From contig NW_006921539.1 of the NCBI RefSeq assembly GCF_000340215.1, positions 560,471 to 624,470 of the forward strand: DNA of 64,000 bases, written 5' to 3'. Below are positions 63,852 through 64,000 of the stretch, in pieces. Positions within the stretch are counted from its first letter, which is position 1, and every line of letters starts with the position of its first letter. The position numbers were made by a program, and so were the translations under genes. This DNA comes from Pseudocercospora fijiensis CIRAD86 (lineage: Eukaryota; Ascomycota; Dothideomycetes; Mycosphaerellales; Mycosphaerellaceae). The notes beneath the pieces were generated by a model, which worked only from the letters and a program-made list of their open reading frames with translations, was not told where the DNA came from and ran no database searches.

Positions 63852-63946
63852 ATGTACCGATCAGGTGGCGGAGACCTCAGTCTGCCCCGACTTGCTCCAG
63901 GAAGTTCTCCCTACATGCAGAGGACGTGCAAGGCCCGCAACAACAT
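63852..63946 (+). other. Possible first exon of a gene running off the window
   Basis: An ATG at 63852 opens 31 codons (MYRSGGGDLSLPRLAPGSSP...), then a good donor GTAAGTC at 63947. The window ends with CTCTTCCAG, which looks like an acceptor. The coding content is too short to identify a family, so this may be chance. Confidence 0.25.
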
Positions 63947-64000
63947 GTAAGTCCATGTCAGCCTTCACCTATCCTAGATGATAGATCGTATCTCTTCCAG

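Overview
The window is nuclear DNA of a filamentous ascomycete. The genes have short GT-AG introns (about 48-70 nt, one of 162 nt) with CTAAC/CTGAC-type branch points. Repeats show repeat-induced point mutation (RIP), a process of Pezizomycotina. Gene content fits Dothideomycetes, perhaps Mycosphaerellales, but that placement is inference.

Layout. (1) 1-373 is a short flank with no supported gene. (2) 376-16389 is one heavily RIP-mutated mobile element of about 16 kb. It is bounded by 29-bp perfect terminal inverted repeats and by TA on both sides. CpA has almost entirely become TpA while CpG survives, so old reading frames can still be followed through in-frame TAG/TAA codons. They reveal a Tc1/mariner-type DD34E transposase next to the left end, a very long protein resembling fungal DUF6589, a RecQ-like superfamily 2 helicase, and three unrecognised proteins. 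(3) 16801-22151 holds an amino-acid permease and VPS53 (GARP tether). (4) 22529-26246 is a broken DUF3433 membrane-protein gene. (5) 27356-36657 holds MEX67 (mRNA export), ERO1 (ER thiol oxidase), a hypothetical gene cut by a 100-N gap, and CKS1 (CDK subunit). (6) 37585-40925 encodes a 1073-residue fusion of a Tle1-like (DUF2235) lipase domain, a GTPase domain and a hydrophobic C-terminal region. (7) 42047-45499 holds a cyclophilin, an unrecognised decayed locus, and ARPC2 (Arp2/3). (8) 45737-49494 is a tandem family of three lineage-specific proteins sharing a Zn2Cys6-like motif joined to a CCCH-like motif. The middle copy also has a Hel2/ZNF598-like RING, and the first two copies overlap by ATGA. 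(9) 49912-50042 is a 131-bp MITE. (10) 51048-63758 holds RAX2 (polarity marker), mitochondrial arginine-pathway CPSase large chain, APL1 (AP-2 beta) and EMC4.

Most genes are conserved housekeeping genes, many of them membrane trafficking or ER functions (VPS53, ERO1, APL1, EMC4, RAX2, ARPC2). They are not an operon-like set. The unusual material is the giant element, the lipase-GTPase fusion and the zinc-motif cluster. All splice structures were read by eye from splice consensus, branch points, frame and protein family patterns, without transcript evidence.
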